64,000 nucleotides of DNA, from assembly GCF_039537505.1 (NCBI RefSeq), contig NZ_BAABAQ010000009.1, positions 321,984-385,983 on the forward strand, given 5' to 3'. Every line of letters starts with the position of its first letter. Positions within the stretch are counted from its first letter, which is position 1. A program made the translations under genes and the position numbers. Below the pieces are notes generated by a model. It was not told the origin of the DNA. It did no database searches and saw only the letters and a program-made list of their open reading frames with translations. This stretch comes from Streptosporangium oxazolinicum (GTDB lineage: Bacteria > Actinomycetota > Actinomycetes > Streptosporangiales > Streptosporangiaceae). Shown in pieces: positions 44,177 through 52,817 of this stretch.

Positions 44177-45409
44177 TCAGTGCCCGGCGTGGTCGAGTTC
44201 TAGGTGGACGGGGACGCGGTCGACGCCCCACATGAGGTTCGAGCGCAGCCGCTTGACCGGCCCGGTGAGCTCCATGCGGGCCACCCGGCCGGTCAGTTCC
44301 TCCAGCAGCACGCGCAGCTCGAACCTGGCCAGCGCCGCGCCGATGCACAGGTGCTTGCCGAGGCCGAACGTGAGGTGCCGGTTGGGGGTGCGCCCGACGT
44401 CGAAGCGGCGCGCGTCGGGGAAGGCGTCCTCGTCGCGGTTGACGGCCGGGTGCCACACGCTGACCCGCTCACCGGCCCGGATGGTCTGATCTCCGATCCT
44501 CGTGTCGCGCAGCGCGGTGCGCATGACGTTGAGGCTGGGGGCGGTCCAGCGCAGCACCTCCTCCACGGCGGTCGGGATGAGCGAGGGGTCCTCGCGCAGC
44601 CGCCTCCACTCATCGGGGTTCTCCACCAGGGCGATGACGGCCCCCGCCGAGGCGTGCCGGGTCGTCTCGTTGCCGCCGGTGATGAGGCCGTTGATGTTGA
44701 GCAGGATCTCCTCGTCGGTGAGGGGCGTCCCGTCGATCTGCCCCCGGATCAGCACGCTGATCACGTCGTCGCCGAGGTTGTCGCGCCGCTCGGCCAGCAG
44801 GTCGGCGTAGTAGGCGAAGATGTTGGCGTTCGCCTCGGCCTTCTCGGCGTCGGAGATGACGTCGTCGGAGGTGGCGGAGCCGAACGCGGTGCGCGTCCAC
44901 TGGATCATCAGGTCCCAGTCGGCGCGGGGCACGCCCAGCAGCTCGCAGATGACCGACAGCGGGAGCCTGCCCGCCACCGTGTCGACGAAGTCGAAGGAGT
45001 CCTTCTGGGCGTTCTCCTCCAGCATCCCGCCCACCGTCTCGCGCATCGCGCCCTCCAGGCGGCGTACCACCCGGGGGGTGAGCGCGGGGTTCATCACGTC
45101 GCGCAGCTGGCTGTGGCGGCCGTCGGTGACGATGAGCATCTTGCCCGCGGCGGCGCGGGCGGCGGACTCGGTCTGCCCGACCTGCATGCCCCGCTCGGAG
45201 GTGAAATTCGTCTTGTCGAGATAGACGGCGACGCCGTCCGCGTATTTGGTGAAAGCCCAGAAGCTCGGCCCGTCCGACCTCTTGTTCCAGAACATCGGCC
45301 GGTGCTCCTGCAGGTAATGCAGGACGCCGAGGCCGGAGTCGGGGGCCGTGTAGATGTCCGGATCCGCCAGATCCAGATCGTTCAGATTCACGGTCGTGTC
45401 CACTGTCAT
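44177..45409 (-). CDS. Cytochrome P450 of the NRPS operon
   Basis: 410-aa P450 with I-helix GGNETT, ExxR as EEVLR and the heme loop FGLGKHLCIGAALAR. ATG at 45409 has GGAGG eight bases upstream and overlaps the FkbM stop (ATGA). It ends 12 bases before the NRPS start. P450s placed next to stand-alone A-PCP units, such as NovI or OxyD, hydroxylate the amino acid bound to the PCP. Since the adjacent NRPS has a Phe-like code and a dead C domain, beta-hydroxylation of carrier-bound Phe is the favoured inference. Other sites remain possible. Confidence 0.92.
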   Translation of the reverse strand: MTVDTTVNLNDLDLADPDIYTAPDSGLGVLHYLQEHRPMFWNKRSDGPSFWAFTKYADGVAVYLDKTNFTSERGMQVGQTESAARAAAGKMLIVTDGRHSQLRDVMNPALTPRVVRRLEGAMRETVGGMLEENAQKDSFDFVDTVAGRLPLSVICELLGVPRADWDLMIQWTRTAFGSATSDDVISDAEKAEANANIFAYYADLLAERRDNLGDDVISVLIRGQIDGTPLTDEEILLNINGLITGGNETTRHASAGAVIALVENPDEWRRLREDPSLIPTAVEEVLRWTAPSLNVMRTALRDTRIGDQTIRAGERVSVWHPAVNRDEDAFPDARRFDVGRTPNRHLTFGLGKHLCIGAALARFELRVLLEELTGRVARMELTGPVKRLRSNLMWGVDRVPVHLELDHAGH

Positions 45410-46215
45410 GGGGAATTCCTCCGTGCGTACACGTCGAAGATGTCCGTGTCCTTCAGCAGGGGGTCCTGGCCGATGTCGACCTGGAATCCACGACCGGTGA
45501 GATCGTCGCGCACGGACGCGAGCCTGCCGTCGATGTCGTGGACCTGCATGACGATTTGATCGATCGCCTCCCAGTCGCCGGGAGCGATTCCGTCCAGGAC
45601 ATCGCATTCGGCTTTCTCGACGTTGATTTTCAACAGTCCAATGCGGTCCACGCCCTCGGCGGCCATCACCTCGGAGATCGTCCGAACCTGGCACTCCTGC
45701 TTCTCCGTGACGTGCCTGCCCTCGGCCATGTCGGCGACGTCCTCGGGGGCGAAACCGCTGTTGGCCAGGAACGTCCTGGTCACCTCGGCGTCGTGGCCGA
45801 CGTCGGTGTACATCCCCGACATCGCGGTGGTCTCCGGGTAGACGGTGAGAACCGCCGTGCCCGGGGTGTGGGAGAGCGCGCAGTCGAACGCCTTGGCGTT
45901 CAGGCCGTGGGCGGACAGATTCGCGCACAACGCGTCGTAAAGCGGCCTGGCGGGCTCGAAGGCGAGAATACGCGTGCCCGGACATTCCCAATGAAACGCC
46001 AGGGCGGCGATTCCGATGTTAGCCCCCACGTCGAACACCGTCATTCCCGGCTCAAGGCGCACGTCATGCCTGAAGTAGCTTCTGTCGCCCACGATACTGC
46101 GATACTGCAGGCTGGTCTCGGCGGGATTGAGCTGGAATACCACATGACCGTCGGGGAGTGTCATCTGACGTACTCGCTGATTGTTTTCCAGTGTGCCTCT
46201 CCGGTGATTTCGCAT
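45406..46215 (-). CDS. FkbM-family methyltransferase
   Basis: 269-aa SAM-dependent O/N-methyltransferase of the FkbM type, with TVFDVGANIGIAALAFH (motif I), LAFEPARPLYDAL and the LLKINVEKAECDVLDGI segment characteristic of the family. ATG at 46215 is chosen because AAGG lies upstream and the extra N-terminal frame has none. It is the first gene of the minus-strand operon FkbM-P450-NRPS and is divergent from the exporter. It probably O-methylates the P450 product or another hydroxyl of the peptide. Confidence 0.9.
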   Translation of the reverse strand: MRNHRRGTLENNQRVRQMTLPDGHVVFQLNPAETSLQYRSIVGDRSYFRHDVRLEPGMTVFDVGANIGIAALAFHWECPGTRILAFEPARPLYDALCANLSAHGLNAKAFDCALSHTPGTAVLTVYPETTAMSGMYTDVGHDAEVTRTFLANSGFAPEDVADMAEGRHVTEKQECQVRTISEVMAAEGVDRIGLLKINVEKAECDVLDGIAPGDWEAIDQIVMQVHDIDGRLASVRDDLTGRGFQVDIGQDPLLKDTDIFDVYARRNSP

Positions 46216-46285
46216 ATCATCACCCTTAACAAAAACCTTATTACAGTCAACCAGAGGTGAAACCCGACAAGGACGGAATGATCTT

Positions 46286-47644
46286 ATGGACACTCAGAGA
46301 ACGGAAGTCAGGGCGCCGAGGGAAAAGCCGCCCTCCCTCTGGCGAAACCCCGACTTCAACCGGCTCTGGGCCGGTCAGTCGATCTCGGTCCTCGGCTCCG
46401 AGCTGACCACCCTGGCACTCCCGCTGACCGCGATCCTCATGCTGCAGGCCAGCTCCTTCGAGGTCGGCCTGCTCAACACCATGCGCACGATCGCCGCCCT
46501 CCTGCTCACGCTGATCGCCGGTGTGCTCATCGACCGCTACCGCCGCAGGCCGCTGATGGTCGGCTCCGACATCGGGCGTGCCGTGGTCGTGGCCCTCATC
46601 CCCATCGCGGCCTTCGTCGGGTTCATGGACATGTGGGTGCTCTACGTGGTCGCGGTCGTGGTCGGCGGCCTCTCGGTGGTCTTCGAGATCGCCTACGCCG
46701 CCTACATGCCGACCCTGCTGAGCGAGGAGCAGCTGGTCGACGGCAACAGCCGGATGGCGGCGACCGAGTCGGTGGGCGCCATCGCGGGCTCCAGCGCCGG
46801 AGGCGTGCTCATCGACATGTTCCGGCCCGCGTACGTGATGATGGGAGACGCGATCTCCTTCCTCGTCTCCGCCTTCGCCCTGTCGCGCATCCGCCACGTC
46901 GAGCCGCCCGTCGAGCGCCGGAGCAACCAGGGCCGGGGCGCCGTCGCGGCGATGGTCCACGACATCAAGCACGGCCTGAGGGTCACCTACCGCAACGACT
47001 ACGCCCGGCCGCTGATCCTCAACTCCGCCGGGGCGAACTTCGGGTCGATGATGATCCTGACCCTGTTCATCCTGTACGCGGCCAGGGAGCTCGGCATGTC
47101 GGGCACCTGGATCGGCTTCATCTACGCCGTCGGCAGCATCGGCGGCGTCGTCGGCGCCGTCTTCGCGAGCAAGCTGTTCGAGAAGTTCGGCTACGGGCGC
47201 GGCATCATGACCGCCCTGATCGCCTTCCGGGTGCTGTGCTTCACGCCGTTCGTGGCCGGTCCGCAGTGGCTGCAGATCACCCTGTTCTCGGTGATCTGGT
47301 TCGTCACGGTGTTCGGCGTGGTGGCCGGGAACATCGGCCAGCTCACGCTTTTCCAGTACGTCATCCCCAACCACCTGCGGGGCAGGGTCATCGGCGCGAG
47401 CCGCGCGGTCTACCTCGGCATCCTGCCGCTGGCCGCGATGCTGGCCGGGGTGCTGGGCGAGCTGATCGGCGTCAAGCCCGCCATCTACGCCGGTGCCGCG
47501 TTCCTGCTGCCCTGGATCATCCTGCTGTTCCTGTCGCCGGTGCCGAACCTGCGCAGGCTCGAGGACGCCGAGCTTCTGCGGGACGACCCGGAGCCCGCCG
47601 AGGCCGACGGACCCGGCGGGCGCGAGGACGGCAAGGACACCTGA
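46286..47644 (+). CDS. MFS exporter (EntS-like, MFS_3)
   Basis: 452-aa transporter of the major facilitator superfamily with 12 predicted membrane segments, starting LWRNPDFNRLWAGQSISVLGSELTTLALPL, typical of the EntS/macrolide-efflux subfamily. The loop after TM2 is RYRRRPLMVGSD. The acidic C-terminal tail is cytoplasmic. Divergent from the FkbM-P450-NRPS operon with 70 bases between starts. The likely role is export of the peptide product and self-protection. Confidence 0.92.
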   Translation: MDTQRTEVRAPREKPPSLWRNPDFNRLWAGQSISVLGSELTTLALPLTAILMLQASSFEVGLLNTMRTIAALLLTLIAGVLIDRYRRRPLMVGSDIGRAVVVALIPIAAFVGFMDMWVLYVVAVVVGGLSVVFEIAYAAYMPTLLSEEQLVDGNSRMAATESVGAIAGSSAGGVLIDMFRPAYVMMGDAISFLVSAFALSRIRHVEPPVERRSNQGRGAVAAMVHDIKHGLRVTYRNDYARPLILNSAGANFGSMMILTLFILYAARELGMSGTWIGFIYAVGSIGGVVGAVFASKLFEKFGYGRGIMTALIAFRVLCFTPFVAGPQWLQITLFSVIWFVTVFGVVAGNIGQLTLFQYVIPNHLRGRVIGASRAVYLGILPLAAMLAGVLGELIGVKPAIYAGAAFLLPWIILLFLSPVPNLRRLEDAELLRDDPEPAEADGPGGREDGKDT

Positions 47645-47663
47645 GGTCAACCGTTCGACCCGT

Positions 47664-48419
47664 TCAGCCCGGCACGCGCGCGGACATGCTCCGCGAGATC
47701 TCGTCCAGCAGGGCGGCGGGCGCCTGGAGGTAACTCCAGTGCCCGCCGTCCAGCACGGTGTAGCGGGCCTCGCCGTAGGCCTCCCAACCGGCCATCTGCT
47801 CCGGGGGGATCTGCGTGTCGTCCGACCAGCCGATCGCGGTGATCGGGCAGGGCAGCTCCACCGGGTCGGTCTTGTCGAAGCGGCTGTAGGCGGCCACGTC
47901 GGCGCGCATGACGCCCGCGGCCATGTCCACCAGCTCCGGCAGCGGCTCCGCGCCGCGCGCCCGCATGAGGTCCGACACCAGCGCGCCCACCTGCTCCTCG
48001 TCGAGCTTGAGGATGCTCGGCCACGACGCCCGGTGCGGCGGGACCATCGAGGAGGCGAACAGGTGGCCGGGCAGCGGGCCACCGCGCTCCATCAGCAGCA
48101 GCGTCGCCTCGTAGCCGATGAAGACCGTGCCGCAGTGGCTGATGAAGCCGAACGGCCGGTCCAGGTAGGGCTCCAGCCCCTCCAGCATCTCGGCGGCGAC
48201 GGCCGCGTAACTCTCGAACAGCGGCTCGCGCAGCCGGTTCTCCCTTCCGGGCAGCTGCACGGGGCACAGCTCGATCCCGTCCACCTCGGCCGGCCACCCG
48301 TGGTACATCGACGCCCCCGACCCCGGGTACGGCAGGCACCACAGCCTCGCCCTCGCCTCGGGGTCGGGGGTGCGCAGCAGCCACGTGGGGCGGCTCCTCC
48401 TCCGCTTCCTCTCGGTCAT
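47664..48419 (-). CDS. Type II thioesterase with cysteine nucleophile
   Basis: 251-aa alpha/beta hydrolase of the NRPS/PKS editing thioesterase family (WLLRTPDPEARARLWCLPYPGSGASMYHGW, VQLPGRENR). The nucleophile elbow is I-S94-H95-C96-G-T where RifR-type enzymes have F-G-H-S-M-G, and the downstream Tyr-Glu confirms the alignment; Ser is replaced by Cys and the flanking glycines shift. Asp (GWSDDTQIP) and His (LDGGHWSYL) of the triad are present. The ATG overlaps the stop of the A-PCP gene (ATGA). It may edit mis-loaded carriers or act as acyltransferase, since Cys thioesterases tend to transfer rather than hydrolyse. Confidence 0.88.
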   Translation of the reverse strand: MTERKRRRSRPTWLLRTPDPEARARLWCLPYPGSGASMYHGWPAEVDGIELCPVQLPGRENRLREPLFESYAAVAAEMLEGLEPYLDRPFGFISHCGTVFIGYEATLLLMERGGPLPGHLFASSMVPPHRASWPSILKLDEEQVGALVSDLMRARGAEPLPELVDMAAGVMRADVAAYSRFDKTDPVELPCPITAIGWSDDTQIPPEQMAGWEAYGEARYTVLDGGHWSYLQAPAALLDEISRSMSARVPG

Positions 48420-50236
48420 CTGGTTCTTCCTTCCGCCTTGATGTTCCTGATGCTCCGGATGAGGGTCTCCGGTGTCGGCGCCCGCAGGAAGTCGCGCAGC
48501 CGGATCCGCACGCCGTAGCGGGTCCCGATCCGGTCGACGAGGCGGGTGGCCGACAGGGAGTCGCCGCCGGAGCGGATGAAGTGGTCGCCCAGCGCGCCGC
48601 GCGCCCCGAGCTCCTGCTCCCACAGCTCCAGCACCCCCGCGGTCACCGGGTCGGCGCCCTCCTCGCGCTCGCCGTCTTCCGCTTTCGGGGGAGCGGCCTC
48701 CGGGGCCCCGGTTCCGGGGGGATCGCCCCACGAGGGGGCGGGCAGCGCGCGGCGGTCCACCTTGTTGCTGGAGTTCAGCGGCAGCCGCTCCATCGCGGTC
48801 CAGGAGGCCGGCACCATCGGGGCGGGCAGCCGTGCCTCGGCGAAGGCGCGCAGCTCCCCGGCCCACGACCCGCCCGGGACACCGTCCGCGGTGCCGTTCG
48901 AGGTGCCGTTCGAGGTGGTGGCGTGGACGACGTAGGCGCACAGTCTCAGGTCGCCGCCGGGGCCGGGCACACCCGTCACGACGCACTCGCGCACCGAGGG
49001 GTGGTCGAGCAGCACGGCCTCCACCTCCGCGGGCTCCACCCGGTGACCACGGATCTTGACCTGCTGGTCGACGCGGCCGTGGTGCTCCAGCCGCCCGTCC
49101 GGCCGCTCCCGTACGAGATCACCGGTCCGGTAGACGCGGCCACCCCCGCCCGAGGGGTCGGGCAGGAAGCGTTCCGCGGTGCGGGCCGGCTCGCCCAGGT
49201 AGCCCCGGGCCAGCTCGGGCCCGGACACGAACAGCTCGCCGACCTCGCCCGCCGCGACCGGCTCCATGGCGGAGGTGAGCACGGGGACGCCGACGCCGGG
49301 CCAGGCGCGCCCGATGGGGGGCCGGGCGCGCCTGGCGGTCTCGTCGGCGGTGGCCGAGGTGCAGCGGTCCTCCAGCGGGACCAGGCAGCTCGTCACGCCG
49401 TTGGCCTCGGCGGAGCCGTACTCCACCGCGACCTCGAACGGCAGGCCGGGCGAGGGCCACACGCGCACCGCGTCGCTGCCGACCGTCATGAGCCGCAGCG
49501 CCGTCTCCCCGGGCCACGGCAGGCCGTACAGCAGCTCGGCGAGCGGCATGTTCACGTACGCGCGGGTGATCCCGGAGGCGACCATCCAGTCGCGCAGCTC
49601 CGGCGGCGAGCCCGCGGTCGCCGCGTCGGCGACATGCACGCTCGCACCGGAGCAGAGGTACGGCCACAGCTCCACCACCGAGACCGACGAGGCCGGGGGA
49701 GCCAGCCAGCTGGAGCGGTCGGCGGGGGTGATGCGGTACGCCTCGGCGTGGGTGGCGACCCGGTGGGCGATCGCCCGATGGGTCACCCCGACGAGCTTGG
49801 GCCGCCCCGTCGACCCGGAGGTGTGCACCGCGTACGCGAGCTGGTCCTCGTGCACGGGGACGCCGGGGCTCTCGGCGGAGGGCTCGGCGTCGAAGGTGCC
49901 GAGGGGGCCGTCGATCACCACGGGAGCGCCGTCGAGGATCGCGACGACGCGGTCCTCGGGCCAGCCGGGGTCGAGCAGCACCGCCGCGCCGCCCGCCTTG
50001 CAGACGGCGAGCAGCGCGACGAGCAGGTCGGGGGAGCGGTCCAGCCGCAGGGGGACCAGGGTCTCGGGGCCGACGCCGCGTCGCAGGAGCGACCGGGCGA
50101 GGCCGTTGGCACGGGCGTCGAGGTCTCGATACGTGAACAGGACGGCCCCGGAGACCAGGGCCGTCCTGTCCGGCGCCTCGGACGCCTTCTTCTCGAACAG
50201 CGTGTGGACGGCGCCCACCTGTCCTCCGTTCCTCAC
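48416..50236 (-). CDS. NRPS, A-PCP with non-canonical adenylation pocket
   Basis: 606-aa two-domain protein. Adenylation motifs HTSGSTGRPK, YRTGD and the A10 lysine in NSSNKVDRR are intact and the PCP has SGGDSLSA. The substrate pocket is abnormal: the A4 region FDASxWE reads S-S184-V185-S-V-V188-E, so the Asp that binds the alpha-amino group in nearly all amino-acid domains is Ser, and YGPTE is YGSAE. The read-out is S-V-V-Y-M-V-E-G-V-K. I infer a substrate without a free alpha-amino group, or a beta-amino or modified acid. GTG at 50236 overlaps the LmbU stop (GTGA); GTG 50218 with GGAGG is the alternative. Confidence 0.87.
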   Translation of the reverse strand: MRNGGQVGAVHTLFEKKASEAPDRTALVSGAVLFTYRDLDARANGLARSLLRRGVGPETLVPLRLDRSPDLLVALLAVCKAGGAAVLLDPGWPEDRVVAILDGAPVVIDGPLGTFDAEPSAESPGVPVHEDQLAYAVHTSGSTGRPKLVGVTHRAIAHRVATHAEAYRITPADRSSWLAPPASSVSVVELWPYLCSGASVHVADAATAGSPPELRDWMVASGITRAYVNMPLAELLYGLPWPGETALRLMTVGSDAVRVWPSPGLPFEVAVEYGSAEANGVTSCLVPLEDRCTSATADETARRARPPIGRAWPGVGVPVLTSAMEPVAAGEVGELFVSGPELARGYLGEPARTAERFLPDPSGGGGRVYRTGDLVRERPDGRLEHHGRVDQQVKIRGHRVEPAEVEAVLLDHPSVRECVVTGVPGPGGDLRLCAYVVHATTSNGTSNGTADGVPGGSWAGELRAFAEARLPAPMVPASWTAMERLPLNSSNKVDRRALPAPSWGDPPGTGAPEAAPPKAEDGEREEGADPVTAGVLELWEQELGARGALGDHFIRSGGDSLSATRLVDRIGTRYGVRIRLRDFLRAPTPETLIRSIRNIKAEGRTR

Positions 50237-50949
50237 CCGGCCTTGGTGTCGGGGATCCCGCGAGCGGGGATCTGGCCGGTGGCGACCTGGTTGAGGACGA
50301 GCCTCGCCCACTCCTCCACGCTGCGGTTCATCCGGCGGGCCGCGTCACGCCACGACTGCTCCTGGTCGACCGGTACGTCGATGTGGATGACGGCCTTCTC
50401 CTTGGCGGCCTCCGCGGCCCGGCCCGACGCGGACAGGGCGGCGGTGCGGTGCGCCTTGATCTGGCTGCGTAAACGGTTTCTGGACCAGTTGAAGCGTTCG
50501 GCGCGGTCGAGCCAGAGCATCTGCTCGTGTTCGGGAAGCGCGGCCACTTCCGCGTGGTGCTGAAGGCTGAGCTTGTCTCGCCGGCGGGATACCGGGAATC
50601 GCCGGGCGACCCAGGCGTAATTGCGCAGGGTTTGGATATCGAGGGAGCTCTCCTCGACCGCTCTCTTGTAGCGGTCGGTGTATTCGGTTTCGCCGTAAAC
50701 CAGCCAGTCGCCGAGCCACCAGGCGGAGGAGTCGGCGATGAGGGAGATCTGGTGGCCGATCCGCCGCCAGGTGTCGAAGGGAAGGCTCGACGGGAGCTGG
50801 AGCCCGGTTCGCCGCGGCTTGGCGGACGCGTCCAGGGCCAGCTTGGAGCCCTGGGACGTGGGGCGGCGCGGAGCCGGGACGGGGGGCCTCTCATCGCAGG
50901 ATGGCGGGGCTTGGCGGTTCGCCTCTCGGTTGGGGGAGAGCACCTGCAT
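50233..50949 (-). CDS. LmbU-family cluster activator
   Basis: 238-aa regulator matching LmbU (lincomycin) and HrmB (hormaomycin): LPFDTWRRIGHQISLIADSSAWWLGDWLVYGE, LRNYAWVARRFP, LSLQHHAEVAALPEHEQMLWLDRAE and the C-terminal DUF-like segment. ATG at 50949 has GGAGG upstream. It is the first gene of an operon with the A-PCP and thioesterase genes, whose start overlaps its stop. As a cluster-situated DNA-binding activator it probably controls several of the divergent promoters in the cluster. Confidence 0.93.
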   Translation of the reverse strand: MQVLSPNREANRQAPPSCDERPPVPAPRRPTSQGSKLALDASAKPRRTGLQLPSSLPFDTWRRIGHQISLIADSSAWWLGDWLVYGETEYTDRYKRAVEESSLDIQTLRNYAWVARRFPVSRRRDKLSLQHHAEVAALPEHEQMLWLDRAERFNWSRNRLRSQIKAHRTAALSASGRAAEAAKEKAVIHIDVPVDQEQSWRDAARRMNRSVEEWARLVLNQVATGQIPARGIPDTKAG

Positions 50950-51184
50950 GCGACTGTTCCTCCGGATTTCTGTGCACTTGGAGTGAGTCAGGACGATCCC
51001 TTACCCGCCGTTCTGTAAAGCGCACTTTCGATCATGAGTAATTTTCAGATGGTCTTCCTGAGGTACAACGGAAAGACGGAATCAAGCCGTTGACCAGCTG
51101 AGTCTTCAATCAGCTTGGCAATTTTTTTTGCTCTGTGATATACGCGCCGGTTCGGAATTCAACCTCTCGGAAATGGAATCGATC

Positions 51185-52675
51185 ATGACGTATTCACGGT
51201 TTCGGTCGGCGAATACCCGCACGCTGCGCCGTTCCCTGGTCGCGTACGGCCTCGCGGTCGTGCTGCCCTCCGTGCTGGCGCTGCTGATGCTGGGGCTCGA
51301 CCCGGGAACGGCCACCGGTCCCGTCCCCGTGCCCTCGGTGGAGCCGGGGCGGGAGGAGGCGGTTCCGGCCACGCCCCTGCTGCTGCTGTCCGTCACCGTG
51401 GTCATCGCGCTGGCCCATCTCGGCGGGGCCGTCTTCCGCGGGCTGGGCCAGCCCCGGGTGATCGGGGAGATGGCCGCGGGCATCGTGCTCGGCCCCTCCC
51501 TGCTCGGTGCCGTGTGGCCCGAGGCCCACCGCGCGCTGTTCCCCAGCGCCGTCATGCCGTACCTGAACCTGCTGGCCCAGTTCGGGCTGGCCTTCTTCAT
51601 GTTCCTGGTCGGGCTGGAACTCCGCGGCGACCTGCTGCGCGGGCGGGGCCGCGTCGCGGTGCTCTGCGGGCAGGCGAGCGTGGCGATCCCGTTCGCGCTC
51701 GGTGTCGCGCTGGCCCTGCTGATCTACACGCCGCTGGCGACCGCGCCCGTCGGGTTCCCGGTCTTCGCCCTGTTCATCGGCGCCGCGCTGAGCGTCACCG
51801 CGTTTCCCGTACTGGCCAGGATCCTGCTGGAACGCGGGCTCTTCCACACCCCGACCGGGGCGCTGACCATCACCTGCGCCGCCATCGCCGACGTGACCGC
51901 GTGGCTGCTGCTGGCCGTGGCGATCACCATGGCCAACGGCTCCTCGCCCGCCGAGGCGCTGCGCACGCTCGGCCTCACCGTCGCCTTCGCCGCCGTCATG
52001 GTCGGGGTGGTACGGCCACTGCTGACCCGGCTGCTGCGCCGGAGGCTCTCCCAGGAGGCGACGCTGCCCATCGTCATCGTGGGGCTGCTCGTCTCCGGGT
52101 TGCTGACCGAGCTGATCGGCATCCACCTGATCTTCGGCGCGTTCCTGTTCGGCGCCCTGTTCCCGCGCGACGGCGACGTGCGGCTGCGGCGGGTCCGCGA
52201 GCGCACCCAGGACTTCACCACCTCCTTCCTGCTGCCGCCCTTCTTCGCCTTCGTCGGGCTCAACACCCAGATCGGGCTGCTCAGCCAGGACCTGGCCATG
52301 TGGAGCTGGTGCCTGCTGATCCTCGTCGTCGCCGTGGCGGGCAAGGTCGGCGGTGTGCTGGTCATCGCCAGGCCGATGGGGGTGCCGGGGCGGGAGGCGA
52401 TGCGGCTCGGGGTGCTGATGAACTGCCGGGGGGTGACCGAGCTGGTGATCCTGAGCATCGGCCTCAGTCTCGGCATCATCACCCAGGTGCTGTTCACGAT
52501 GCTGGTGATCGTCGCCCTGCTCTCCACGGCCGCGACCGCGCCCCTGCTCGGGCTGCTGGACCGGTGGGACGCGCGGCGCGACGGGGAGGTCCGGGACGGA
52601 GGGCCCGGAGAGCCGGGGGAGCCGGAGGAGCCGGGGGAACCCGAGGAGGCGGGGGCGGTGCGCCGATCCGCCTGA
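51185..52675 (+). CDS. CPA2-type cation/proton antiporter
   Basis: 496-aa membrane protein with about 12 segments of the KefB/NhaA-like monovalent cation:H+ antiporter-2 family (GQPRVIGEMAAGIVLGPSLLG, ADVTAWLLLAVAI, NCRGVTELVILSIGLSLGII). ATG at 51185 is chosen with GGAA upstream; 51173 is the alternative. The C-terminus has a Gly-Glu-Pro repeat tail. It is divergent from the LmbU operon. Similar antiporters appear in several antibiotic clusters and may serve export or resistance, but the link here is positional. Confidence 0.87.
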   Translation: MTYSRFRSANTRTLRRSLVAYGLAVVLPSVLALLMLGLDPGTATGPVPVPSVEPGREEAVPATPLLLLSVTVVIALAHLGGAVFRGLGQPRVIGEMAAGIVLGPSLLGAVWPEAHRALFPSAVMPYLNLLAQFGLAFFMFLVGLELRGDLLRGRGRVAVLCGQASVAIPFALGVALALLIYTPLATAPVGFPVFALFIGAALSVTAFPVLARILLERGLFHTPTGALTITCAAIADVTAWLLLAVAITMANGSSPAEALRTLGLTVAFAAVMVGVVRPLLTRLLRRRLSQEATLPIVIVGLLVSGLLTELIGIHLIFGAFLFGALFPRDGDVRLRRVRERTQDFTTSFLLPPFFAFVGLNTQIGLLSQDLAMWSWCLLILVVAVAGKVGGVLVIARPMGVPGREAMRLGVLMNCRGVTELVILSIGLSLGIITQVLFTMLVIVALLSTAATAPLLGLLDRWDARRDGEVRDGGPGEPGEPEEPGEPEEAGAVRRSA

Positions 52676-52817
52676 GCGGGGGACACGGGCCGACGGGGGT
52701 CCGGCCTGGAGGCCCGAGGCCGGTGCTTCGAGGGCTGGGCTTCGAGGATCGGGTTCCGGGGGCCAGGGGCTTCAAAGGCAGAGGGAGAGCGGGGCGCGGG
52801 TTTCCGAGAGGGCGGGG

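Noticed and set aside
40847..44203. Very long open frame antisense to the first NRPS gene
   Set aside because: It is a GC-skew shadow: the predicted protein is low-complexity Arg/Gly/His with no domain, while the minus strand encodes a complete NRPS.
52600..52672. Gly-Glu-Pro repeats at the antiporter C-terminus as a special element
   Set aside because: They are short, imperfect and in a disordered tail; common in high-GC genes.
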